Origin: Carbonactinospora thermoautotrophica
GTDB taxonomy: Bacteria; Actinomycetota; Actinomycetes; Streptomycetales; Carbonactinosporaceae
Assembly: GCF_001543895.1 (NCBI RefSeq)
Contig: NZ_JYIJ01000019.1
Span: forward strand, 372,001-436,000
DNA: 64,000 nt
Reading direction: 5' to 3'
Position 1 is the stretch's first letter, and the number at the start of each line of letters is the position of its first letter. Below, piece after piece: positions 43,278 through 51,049 of this stretch. The notes beneath the pieces are model-generated. The model was not told where the DNA came from. It made no database searches and was given only the letters and a program-made list of their open reading frames with translations. Both the position numbers and the translations under genes were made by a program.

Positions 43278-44429
43278 CTAATCGGGTCGCTGCCGGCGAT
43301 CACCGGCCCTGACGGACGCCGCGGAATCATGGATCGGTCCGTCCGTTGCCGAGAGCCGGCACCCGCTCCCGCCCCATCGGTGGGCGACGATCTCGGCGGC
43401 GATCGAGATCGCGGTCTCCTCGGGTGTGCGCGCCCCGATGTCAAGCCCGATCGGTGAAGATAGCCGCGCCAACTCTTCCAGGGTGAGGCCTTCCTCGCGG
43501 AGGCGTTTCATCCGGTCATCCTGAGTGCGGCGCGATCCCATGGCTCCGATGTAGGCCGCCGGGGTGCGCAACGCGACCTTGAGCAGCGGCACGTCGAACT
43601 TGGGGTCGTGGGTGAGCACACAGATCACTGTCCGCGCATCTGCCCCTGTCCGCGCGAGGTACCGGTGCGGCCACTCGACGACGACCTCGTCCGCGTCGGG
43701 AAACCGTTTGCGCGTGGCGAACACGGCTCGCGCGTCGCACACGGTGACGTGATAACCGAGGAACTTGCCCACCCGGGCCACCGCGGCCGCGAAGTCGATC
43801 GCACCGAAGACGAGCATCCGGGGAGGTGGCGCGTAAGACTGCACGAAGATCGCAAGATCGTCACCGCGGCGCTCGCCATCCGGACCGTAGCGACGCATGC
43901 CGGTCGTGCTGTTCTCGAGCATCCCGCGGACGTCGTCGGCCACCGCGTCGTCCAACCTCGGGGAGCCGAGCGTGCCCGCGCGCCGATCGGGCCAGACGAG
44001 CAGTCTAGCGCCGATCCTCCCCGAGCTGCCGACCACGGTCGCAACCGCCACGGGTCGTGACCCATCGAGGGCGGAGAGGATCTCCGGCAACTCTGGGAAC
44101 GACTCCCTCGAGACCGGCTCGACGAAGACGTCGATGGTGCCTCCGCAGGTCAAGCCCACCGCGAACGCGTCATCGTCACTGACTCCGTAGGTCTGCAGGA
44201 CCGGCTGGCCGCTTGCGATGACCTGTTGGCCGAGCTCGTACACCGCGCCCTCGACGCAGCCGCCGGAGACGCTCCCGACCACCTCACCGGTTGCCGACAC
44301 CGCCATCGAGGCACCAGGCTGCCGCGGTGCGCTCTTGAACGTGTTGACCACGGTGGCGACGGCGAAACGCTCGCCCGCCTCGTACCAACGCCGGACATCG
44401 GCCAGCACCTCACGCATCGCGACCGCCAT
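43278..44429 (-). CDS. xdhC: XdhC/CoxF-family molybdo-enzyme maturation factor
   Basis: The product is 383 residues. The N-terminal XdhC domain is clear: ALATVVNTFKSAPRQPGASM-like strand, SVSGGCVEGAVYELG, then GLTCGGTIDVFVEP. The C-terminal Rossmann-type domain follows: MLVFGAIDFAAAVARVGKFLGYHVTVCDAR, then ICVLTHDPKFDVPLLKVAL and YIGAMGSRRTQDDRMKRL. XdhC proteins bind molybdenum cofactor and help insert the sulfurated form into xanthine dehydrogenase-type enzymes. No such dehydrogenase lies in the window, so the partner is elsewhere or the gene is used differently. ATG 44429 was chosen; ATG 44417 is an alternative. Divergent from the HMGL-type gene, with shared operators between them. Confidence 0.9.
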   Translation of the reverse strand: MAVAMREVLADVRRWYEAGERFAVATVVNTFKSAPRQPGASMAVSATGEVVGSVSGGCVEGAVYELGQQVIASGQPVLQTYGVSDDDAFAVGLTCGGTIDVFVEPVSRESFPELPEILSALDGSRPVAVATVVGSSGRIGARLLVWPDRRAGTLGSPRLDDAVADDVRGMLENSTTGMRRYGPDGERRGDDLAIFVQSYAPPPRMLVFGAIDFAAAVARVGKFLGYHVTVCDARAVFATRKRFPDADEVVVEWPHRYLARTGADARTVICVLTHDPKFDVPLLKVALRTPAAYIGAMGSRRTQDDRMKRLREEGLTLEELARLSSPIGLDIGARTPEETAISIAAEIVAHRWGGSGCRLSATDGPIHDSAASVRAGDRRQRPD

Positions 44430-44553
44430 GGTGCGTAGCCGGAGGCGTGGTGAAGCGCGACGCAGAGCTGCCCGGCGCCGTCTGTGCACCCACCGATCGG
44501 GATGCTGCGCCGGTCGTCCCCATGTTGAGAGCAGCGAGCGCGGGCATGGGAGT

Positions 44554-44575
44554 TTTGTACGCATGATTGCATGCA
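44554..44575 (+). promoter_or_regulatory. Operator copy 1 in the xdhC/HMGL divergent promoter
   Basis: TTTGTAC, five bases, then ATTGCATGCA. The same 22-base pattern with the same spacing occurs in inverted orientation at 44699-44720. The palindromic core (TGCATGCA) suggests a dimeric, perhaps GntR- or LacI-type, repressor. Confidence 0.6.
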
Positions 44576-44698
44576 CTGTCAAGACCGCCCGCCAGCGCAT
44601 TACCGACCCGGCGCCTGACCTCAGCGAGGCGCTGGGCCGCAGGGCCACCACAAATCCGGAACACGCCACGTCTCTGACATCAGCAGAGTGATTGTGAT

Positions 44699-44720
44699 TG
44701 CATGCAATCTCGTGTACAAA
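44699..44720 (-). promoter_or_regulatory. Operator copy 2 in the xdhC/HMGL divergent promoter
   Basis: Inverted copy of the element at 44554-44575; the core here extends to the 14-bp perfect palindrome GATTGCATGCAATC (44696-44709). It is 85 bp before the HMGL start codon. Confidence 0.6.
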
Positions 44721-44804
44721 TACCTTGCCGACCAACGCCGCAGGCGATACGCGCTGAGGTCGTAACCGAACCCCCACGTGGGAGGTTTACGAGAGGAGAA
44801 CCGG

Positions 44805-46061
44805 ATGACTGCCGCACCGCACGACGAGCGGTGGATCGCAAGCCCGTGGAACCACGGTCCGGAGGCGCCTGCGCTCGACCACGAGATCAAGATTCACGAC
44901 GTCACACTGCGCGATGGTGAGCAGCAGACCGGCGTCGCGTTCAGTGCCTCAGACAAGATCCGCATCGCCGAGGCGCTCGCCGAGGCGGGCGTGCACCGGA
45001 TCGAAGCTGGCCTCCCCGCGGTCTCGTCGGAGGATGAGAAGGCCGTTCGGACGATCGCGAACATGGGGCTGCCGGCCACGATCTTCGCCTTCTCGCGCTG
45101 CATGATCGAAGACGTCAAGCGCGCAATCGACTGCGGTGTGGCCGGTGTCGTCATGGAGATCCCGTCCAGCCGCCACCTGATCGAAGCGGGTTACCGGTGG
45201 AGCGTCGAGAAGGCCGTCGAGCTGTCCATCGAGGCGACCAGGTTCGCCCACGAGAACGGGCTGCTCGTCTCGTTCTTCCCGATCGACGCGACCCGGGCTG
45301 AGAGCGAGGACTACTTGTCCCTGGTGGAGGCCGTCGCGAAGGACGGCCACATCGACTCGCTGGGCTTGGTCGACACCTTCGGTGTGCTGGCACCACACGC
45401 CGTGGAGCGATTCGTGCGCGCGAGTCGTGAGCGCCTTGACGTCCCTCTGGAGACGCACTTCCACATGGACTACGGCTTGGGCGTCGCCAACACGCTCACC
45501 GCCGCCGCAGCCGGCGCGACTGTTCTCCAGACCACGGTGAGCGGCCTTGGCGAGCGAGCCGGCAATACCCCGATGGAGGAGACCGTGGTCGCCCTCAAGA
45601 CGCTCTACGGCAAGGACATCGGCATCAAGACCGAGGCGCTCACTCCGCTCGCCCGCTTGGTCGCCAAGTTGAGCGGCGTCGAGCAGCCAAGCAACAGGCC
45701 GGTCACGGGCAAGCGCCTCTTCCAGATCGAGTCCGGCATCGTGAGCAGCTGGTGGCGCAACGTACGAGAGAGCGCACCGGCTGAGGTGTTCCCGTACCTG
45801 CCTTCGCTCGTCGGCCAGGAGGAACCGCGCCTGGTCCTCGGCAAGGGCAGCGGCCTTGACAACGTCAAGGACGCCCTCGAACGGCTCGGCATGCAGGCCA
45901 CTGACGAGGAGATTTCGGAGATTCTCACGGCCGTCAAGAAGCGTGCTCTCGAGCTCCGCGGCCTGCTCGACGACGACGAGTTCCGCGGCATCGTGCGGCA
46001 GGTCCAGCAGCAGAAGGCGCTGTCGGGTCCGCTGACCGAGCAGGCCGTTGCGGCACCGTGA
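44805..46061 (+). CDS. HMGL/isopropylmalate synthase-type carboxyltransferase family enzyme
   Basis: This 418-residue protein begins at ATG 44805 after GAGAGGAG. IHDVTLRDGEQQTGVAFSA (about residue 28) is the DRE-TIM family signature (R-D-G-E-Q), with metal-binding HFHMDYGLGVANTLTAA later and SGLGERAGNTPMEE as in homocitrate/isopropylmalate synthases. These enzymes join acetyl-CoA to a 2-oxo acid, or reverse such a reaction. No LeuA allosteric domain is visible, so a catabolic or specialised role is more likely than leucine synthesis. It heads a run of genes for an alpha/beta hydrolase, RidA, nickel SOD and an ABC ATPase. Substrate unknown; alternatives are homocitrate synthase and re-citrate synthase. 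Confidence 0.85.
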   Translation: MTAAPHDERWIASPWNHGPEAPALDHEIKIHDVTLRDGEQQTGVAFSASDKIRIAEALAEAGVHRIEAGLPAVSSEDEKAVRTIANMGLPATIFAFSRCMIEDVKRAIDCGVAGVVMEIPSSRHLIEAGYRWSVEKAVELSIEATRFAHENGLLVSFFPIDATRAESEDYLSLVEAVAKDGHIDSLGLVDTFGVLAPHAVERFVRASRERLDVPLETHFHMDYGLGVANTLTAAAAGATVLQTTVSGLGERAGNTPMEETVVALKTLYGKDIGIKTEALTPLARLVAKLSGVEQPSNRPVTGKRLFQIESGIVSSWWRNVRESAPAEVFPYLPSLVGQEEPRLVLGKGSGLDNVKDALERLGMQATDEEISEILTAVKKRALELRGLLDDDEFRGIVRQVQQQKALSGPLTEQAVAAP

Positions 46062-46106
46062 CCCGGTGCCCGGCGCTCTGGCAGGACCAACGACAAGGAG
46101 GGTGGC

Positions 46107-46949
46107 ATGCCGACAGTTCGCTGTGGCGACGTGGACATGTACTACGAGGAGTCAGGCAGCGGAGAGCCGATCGTCTGGATCCCAGGCACCGGCTTGCTGG
46201 GCTCGACGTGGCACAGGCACCAAGTGTCGGCGTTCGCGTCTCGCTACCGCTGCCTGACCCTGGACCTGCGGGGCAGCGGTCGCACAGTCGGCGGCGGGGA
46301 CAACTTCACCGTGGCCGATCTCGCCTACGACGTCGCCCGCCTGATGGACGAGCTGGAGATCGCCTCGGCACATCTGGTCGGGCTCAGCCTGGGCTCGGCG
46401 GTGGTCCAGGAACTGGCGCTACACCGGCCGGATCTGGTACGGACCGCCGTCCTCATCGGCACGTGGTCCTCGACGCAGCGTGAGCATCACATCCGGCGGC
46501 ACTTCGAGTCCCGGCTGTACGCCCTCGAGCACGGGCCGCTCGACGTGTTCACGCGGTTCGCGTTCTGGATGTCCTCCCCGAGCGTCGTGGACCACGAGCC
46601 CGAGCTCCAGCAGGCCGTGGAGCAGGAACTGGCGGCGCACACGTCCACCAGGCTGGAGGGCACCGCCGCGCACTTCAGAGCCGACCTTGCGCACGAGACA
46701 CGCGAGCGCCTGGCAGACATCTCATGCCCGACTCTGGTCCTCCACGGAGCGGACGACCTCATCACGCTCCCTTGGTACAACGAGCAGGTCGCGGCTCTGA
46801 TCCCCAACGCCACTCTCCGGACCATCCCGCGCGCGGGCCATCTGGTCTGGCTGGAGCGGCCCAACGCGGTCAACAGGTGCATCGAGGAGTTCCTCGATTC
46901 GCAGAGGAAGATCGAGGAGTCCGTCGACGACGAGAAGGTGACGACATGA
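46107..46949 (+). CDS. Alpha/beta hydrolase
   Basis: The protein has 280 residues, with AAGGAGGG-type ribosome site just before ATG 46107. Oxyanion-hole strand IVWIPGTGLLGSTW, nucleophile elbow VGLSLGS (Ser near residue 93), acid region LVLHGADDLITLP (Asp near 213) and the catalytic His in PRAGHLVWLERP form a complete Ser-Asp-His triad. No signal peptide, so cytoplasmic. The stop overlaps the ATG of the RidA gene (ATGA). It may open a lactone, ester or dienelactone-type compound made or used by the HMGL-type enzyme; the sequence alone does not say which. Confidence 0.92.
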   Translation: MPTVRCGDVDMYYEESGSGEPIVWIPGTGLLGSTWHRHQVSAFASRYRCLTLDLRGSGRTVGGGDNFTVADLAYDVARLMDELEIASAHLVGLSLGSAVVQELALHRPDLVRTAVLIGTWSSTQREHHIRRHFESRLYALEHGPLDVFTRFAFWMSSPSVVDHEPELQQAVEQELAAHTSTRLEGTAAHFRADLAHETRERLADISCPTLVLHGADDLITLPWYNEQVAALIPNATLRTIPRAGHLVWLERPNAVNRCIEEFLDSQRKIEESVDDEKVTT

Positions 46950-47338
46950 CAGTGCGCGAGGAACTGCGCGTACCTGGGCTGCCCACACCGATCAGCCACT
47001 ACACCGACGCGGTGCGGTTCGGAGATCTGCTATTTGTCTCCGGCTGCGCACCGATCGACGAGAACGACCAACTCGTCGGCGCCGGCGATGTCGTGGCGCA
47101 GACGAGACAAGTGCTGCTTAACCTGCAGAAGGTGCTCAAGCACGCAGGCGCCGACTTCAGCGATGTACTCAAGGTCACCGTCTTCATGGTCGACGTCTCA
47201 GCACGCCGTGAAGTGAACCGGGTGCGCGAGGAGTTCTTCGGCGACGCCCGACCGGCAAGCACCCTCATCCAGGTGTGCGACCTCGCCATCCCCGGAATGC
47301 TCATCGAGATCGAGGCCGTCGTCGGCCTGCCGTCGTGA
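46946..47338 (+). CDS. RidA/YjgF family protein (enamine/imine deaminase-like)
   Basis: This 130-residue protein shows the RidA fold elements: YTDAVRFGDLLFVSGCAPID, QTRQVLLNLQKVLKHAGADF, VLKVTVFMVDVSARREVN and the end ARPASTLIQVCDLAIPGMLIEIEAV. Arg of the ARPASTL-type motif binds carboxylates in RidA, which hydrolyses reactive 2-aminoacrylate-type imines. Coupled to the hydrolase by ATGA. Members in catabolic operons often act on a pathway-specific imine, which would fit a nitrogen-containing substrate here; that is inference. Confidence 0.92.
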   Translation: MTVREELRVPGLPTPISHYTDAVRFGDLLFVSGCAPIDENDQLVGAGDVVAQTRQVLLNLQKVLKHAGADFSDVLKVTVFMVDVSARREVNRVREEFFGDARPASTLIQVCDLAIPGMLIEIEAVVGLPS

Positions 47339-47371
47339 ACCCCGAACCGCCCACCTCATCGGAGAGGACGA

Positions 47372-47782
47372 GTGATCCGATTGCGTTTCCCGTTCCGATT
47401 GCGGCCGCTGGTGGTGCACGCTCACTGCGATCTGCCGTGCGGCGTGTACGACCCTGCGCAGGCGCGTATCGAAGCCGAGTCGGTGAAGGCGATCTGCGAG
47501 AAGTATCAGCAAAACGAGGACCCGGTCTTCCGCGCTCGCGCCATCCAGATCAAGGAGCAGCGGGCCGACCTCGTGAAGCACCACCTCTGGGTGCTCTGGA
47601 CCGACTACTTCAAGCCGCCGCACTTCGAGCGGTACCCGCACCTGCACCAGCTGTTCAACGAGGCCACCAAGCTCGCTGGTGCCGCTGGCGCTAAGCAGGC
47701 AACCGACCCGGCGAAGGCGGAGGAGCTCCTCGACAAGATCGACGAGATCGCGAAGGTTTTCTGGGAGACGAAGCAGGCGTGA
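47372..47782 (+). CDS. sodN: Nickel superoxide dismutase precursor
   Basis: The 136-residue precursor starts at GTG 47372 after GGAGAGGA. A 17-residue leader precedes HCDLPCGVYDP, the nickel-hook sequence whose His must become the N-terminus of the mature enzyme. QARIEAESV, IKEQRADLVKHHLWVLWTDY and FKPPHFERYPHLHQLF match the four-helix bundle of Streptomyces NiSOD. It converts superoxide to oxygen and hydrogen peroxide in a cytoplasmic hexamer. The leader-cutting protease gene (sodX), usually next to sodN, is absent here. Odd neighbours for sodN; it may have been moved into this block. Confidence 0.95.
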   Translation: MIRLRFPFRLRPLVVHAHCDLPCGVYDPAQARIEAESVKAICEKYQQNEDPVFRARAIQIKEQRADLVKHHLWVLWTDYFKPPHFERYPHLHQLFNEATKLAGAAGAKQATDPAKAEELLDKIDEIAKVFWETKQA

Positions 47783-47867
47783 GCAGCCGGCCAGCAGCGG
47801 GCGTGGCGGCCCGGATGACCATGACTTTGCCCGGGCCGCCACGCCTCACCACGGTGGAGACGATGCG

Positions 47868-48698
47868 GTGGCCGACATCGTGAACCTGGCAGCGGTGACC
47901 GTCGTACGTGATGGGAAACCGCTTCTCGACTCGGTCGACTGGACCGTCCGTCAGGGCGAGCGCTGGGTCGTGCTCGGCCCGAACGGCGCCGGGAAGACGA
48001 CACTGTTACGTGTCGCTGCGACGACCATCCATCCGAGCTCGGGGTCCGCAGCGGTTCTCGGCCAACTCCTCGGGCGCGTGGACGTCTTCACGTTGCGGCC
48101 GCGCATCGGTTTGGCCAGCGTCGCGGTGGCCGACCAGCTCCCGCGGCATGAACCGGTGCGAGACGTCGTCATGACCGCGCTGCACGCCGTCGTCGGGCGA
48201 TGGCGGGAGCCGTACGACACCGCCGACGAGCAGCGGGCGGCGTACCTGCTGGACCAACTCGGCGTCGGCGCCTTGCACGACCGGCACTTCGGCAGCCTCT
48301 CCGAAGGCGAACGCAAGCGTGTGCTGATCGCCCGCGCCCTCATGGCCGAACCCGAGTTGCTGCTGCTCGACGAGCCAGCCGCAGGCCTGGACTTGGGTGG
48401 TCGCGAGGAGTTGGTCCACCGGCTGGGCATGCTTGCGCGTGATCCACTGTCACCGGCCACTGTCCTCGTGACGCATCACGTTGAGGAGATCCCGGAGGGG
48501 TTCACCCACGCACTGATGCTCCGCCACGGACGTGTCGTCGCGGCCGGCCCTATCGAGCAGACACTCACCGCGGCGAATCTCTCCGCGTGCTTTGGGTTGC
48601 CGCTGGAGGTTCACCGCGAGCGTGGACGGTGGACCGCCCGAACGGTCGCCATCGGTGCACACAAGCGCCTCGTTGACGCCGGAGAACCCACCCGGTAG
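47868..48698 (+). CDS. ABC transporter ATP-binding protein
   Basis: The protein has 276 residues. VVLGPNGAGKTTLLRVAA (Walker A), GSLSEGERKRVLIARALM (signature motif), LLLLDEPAAGLDLGGREELV (Walker B and D-loop) and VLVTHHVEEIPEGF (H-loop) make a complete ABC ATPase. GTG 47868 has GGTGGAGA about 7 bp upstream. No membrane subunit is adjacent; single ATPases of this type (YlmA-like) occur in actinobacteria and their partners are unknown. The region after the gene is broken by an IS110 remnant, so partner genes may have been lost. Confidence 0.9.
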   Translation: MADIVNLAAVTVVRDGKPLLDSVDWTVRQGERWVVLGPNGAGKTTLLRVAATTIHPSSGSAAVLGQLLGRVDVFTLRPRIGLASVAVADQLPRHEPVRDVVMTALHAVVGRWREPYDTADEQRAAYLLDQLGVGALHDRHFGSLSEGERKRVLIARALMAEPELLLLDEPAAGLDLGGREELVHRLGMLARDPLSPATVLVTHHVEEIPEGFTHALMLRHGRVVAAGPIEQTLTAANLSACFGLPLEVHRERGRWTARTVAIGAHKRLVDAGEPTR

Positions 48699-48835
48699 AG
48701 CTCGCGGGTGGCAACCAAGCGCTCGGCCACGGCGTGGTCGAACCCACAGGCGGAACGAAGACGCGGCGGATGAGCCGTTCGGCACGCTCGTCCGACAGCT
48801 CGCGCTGAGCCTGCTGGCTGAGTGAAGGCTGCGGG

Positions 48836-49231
48836 GTGCTCAGCGCAGCGGTGATCCTCGGCGAGACCGCCGGTGTGGGCCGGTTCCGTTCCAAGGCCGC
48901 GTTCGCCCGGTTCAACGGCACCGCCCCGATCCCGGTCTGGTCCGCCACCACCGAGCGGGTCCGGCTGTCCCGCGGCGGCAACCGGCGCGTCAACCGCGTC
49001 CTGCACCTGATCGCCGTCACCCAGGGCTGTGGGGCCGGGCCCGGCAAGGACTACGTCGATAAGCTCATCGCCGCCGGCAAGACCCCCACCGAGGCCCTGC
49101 GCCTGCTGCGCCGCCGGCTGTCCGACCGCGTGTCCCGGACGCTGCTCGCCGACGAACGCCGTCGCGCCAACTCCACCCGCGCCTCAGGGTCACGTCCCGG
49201 TTGGTGGTGTGTGAGTCGGCCGAACCGGTGA
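48836..49231 (+). pseudogene. IS110-type transposase, C-terminal fragment
   Basis: VILGETAGVGRFRSKAAFARF, NGTAPIPVWSATTERVRLSRGG and NRRVNRVLHLIAVTQ are the Transposase_20 (C-terminal) part of IS110 proteins. The DEDD N-terminal domain is missing, so the copy is dead. It lies directly between the ABC gene and the IS701 remnant. Confidence 0.85.
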
Positions 49232-49237
49232 TCCGTG

Positions 49238-50631
49238 ATTCAGGCTAGTAGGGCTTGGTTGGGTTGGAACAGGTTCAGCGTGTCGGAGTGGGGGAAGGGG
49301 TGTCCGGCACACCGGGCAGCAGCCGGTCCAGGAGGCCAGGAGAAGCTGCAGTTGGGCCACGACCTGGTAGGTCGTCAGGCCGTGGCCGCCGCTGATGGGC
49401 ACAGCCGTTGCAGGGTGCAGAACGCCTAGGCGACCGAGGCCAGGGTGACGTGCCGGTGGAACCCGTTCCAGGTGCGGCCCTCGAAGTCGCCCAGCCCCAG
49501 GCCGTGTTTCAGCTCGCGGTCCTCGTGCTCGACCCGCCAGCGGATCTTCGCCGGCCGCACCAGGCGCCGCAGCGGGGTGTCGGCGGGCAGCGTGGACAGC
49601 CAGTACTTCGTCGGCTCCCAGTACTTCGTCGGCTCCGCCTCTGCGACGGGCCATTCGGCCAGCAGCCAGCACACCGGCAGGTCCTCACCGCGGTGGGCCC
49701 GGCGGATCCGCACCCCGGCCGGCCGCACCCGCAGCGCGCCGAACCGGGAGCGCAGCGGCCCCTGGGAGCCGCGCCGCCAGGTCACCGTGTGCAGCGCGCG
49801 TCGCCCGCCGCGCAGGACCAGCTCGCGCACCGGGAGGGGCTTGTCCCGGTAGCGCGGCACCGGGGGTCGCCCGGTGCCCGACCAGGCGGGAGCGGTGCGC
49901 TCGGCGGCCTCCGGCAGCACCACGGTGTCCGAGCGCACCCCGACCGCGTAGGGGAATGCCGCGCTCGTCCAGCGCCCGGCGGAAGGCGCCGTCCTGGCCA
50001 TAGCCCTCGCCGGCGACCACCAGCGGCGCATCCAGGCCCCAGCTGCGCAGCTCGTCGAGCATGTCGACGGCCAGCTGCCACTTCTCCCCATGCCCGACCT
50101 CGTCGGGGATCCGGGCCCGGCGCCGCCGCTCGGCCACCACCGCGGCCCGCCCGGGCGGCGCCGCCTGCGCGTCCCAGCTCTCGGCGGGCAGGAACAGCCG
50201 CCAGCCCACCGGGCAGGACGCGGCGTCGGTGGCCAGGTGCACGCTGGGAGCGACCTGGCAGTTCGCGGTCTTGCCCAACGCCCCGCAGTACTGCGCGGCC
50301 ACCCCCGGCGAGGCGTGGCCGTCCTTGGGAAACAGACATCGTCGACCACCCAGGCCACCGGGCGGATGGCCGCCTCCAACCGCCAGGCCAGCTCGGCCAG
50401 CACCAGCTGAGGCACCCACGGCGCGTCGGTGAGGAACTGCTGCAGCCCCTGCCGGTCCACCCCCAGCCGGGCGGCCATCGGCTCCACCGACTTGCGGCGC
50501 CCCTCCCCCAGCAGCCCGCGCACATACCGCTCGCCCCAGCACCGCTGAGCCACCCGCCCGAACGAACCGAACACCTCGGCGGCGAACGCCTCCAACCGCG
50601 CCCGCGCGCCCGTGAGCTCCTCCGGCGTCAT
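49238..50631 (-). pseudogene. IS701-type transposase, decayed
   Basis: From ATG 50631 the frame reads EELTGARARLEAFAAEVFGS, MAARLGVDRQGLQQFLTDAPW and VAWVVDDVCFP (first catalytic Asp). It shifts near 50320 into KDGHASPGVAAQYCGALGKT ... DAPLVVAGEGYGQDGAFR (second Asp region), and back near 49950 to GVRSDTVVLPEAAERTAPAW ... KIRWRVEHEDRELKHGLGLGDF (Glu region). A TAG at about 49426 cuts off the conserved C-terminal tail, which is still readable down to about 49240. A short tandem duplication gives PTKYWEPTKYW. Several independent lesions show long decay. Confidence 0.82.
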
Positions 50632-50722
50632 CTCCCTCACCTCCGAGGGGCCAACACGCCATCCTTCCCCCAAGGTAACCAAGGGGAGTGTCAAACGAAG
50701 GGTGTGACTCGGGTGGTTAGAG

Positions 50723-50942
50723 TTACTGGCGGCCTGCAGAGAGCCGGCCGTCGAAGGTGATGTCGAACGCGTTCAACGCGGACAGCCGCTTTTGACGCTT
50801 GCGCACGATCTTCGGTTCGAAGCTGCCGTCCCGGTCGCGGGGAACGGCGATCTGAACCGGCCCCACATCGGTCGGCACGGTCGTGGACCGGTACCCGTTG
50901 CGGGAGTTGCCGCCGTTCCCGCCGGCCGGATCGTGCTTGTCG
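50723..50942 (-). pseudogene. IS256 transposase, second exon fragment
   Basis: Starting from 50942 the frame reads on from the first exon (completing a Tyr codon) as DKHDPAGGNGGNSRNGYRST, then VPTDVGPVQIAVPRDRDGSF and EPKIVRKRQKRLSA, a conserved N-terminal stretch of IS256/Mutator-type transposases. It breaks off after about 60 codons; the DDE core is missing. Confidence 0.85.
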
Positions 50943-51006
50943 GTGGGGTCGGCCTGAGGCGCGGTGTCGGCATTGCTGCCGGCCCGTTTCCTCAGGCCGC
51001 CCGCCC

Positions 51007-51040
51007 GAACCGGACGTGCGGCTCTCACCGCATCCGGCTC
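51007..51040 (-). ncRNA. Group II intron domain V
   Basis: A 34-nt hairpin that begins GAGCCGGATGCGG and ends CCGCACGTCCGGTTC with a GTGAGAG-type cap, the catalytic hairpin of bacterial group II introns. It lies 10 bp after the maturase stop codon, the normal place. Confidence 0.92.
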
Positions 51041-51049
51041 TCCACAGGT

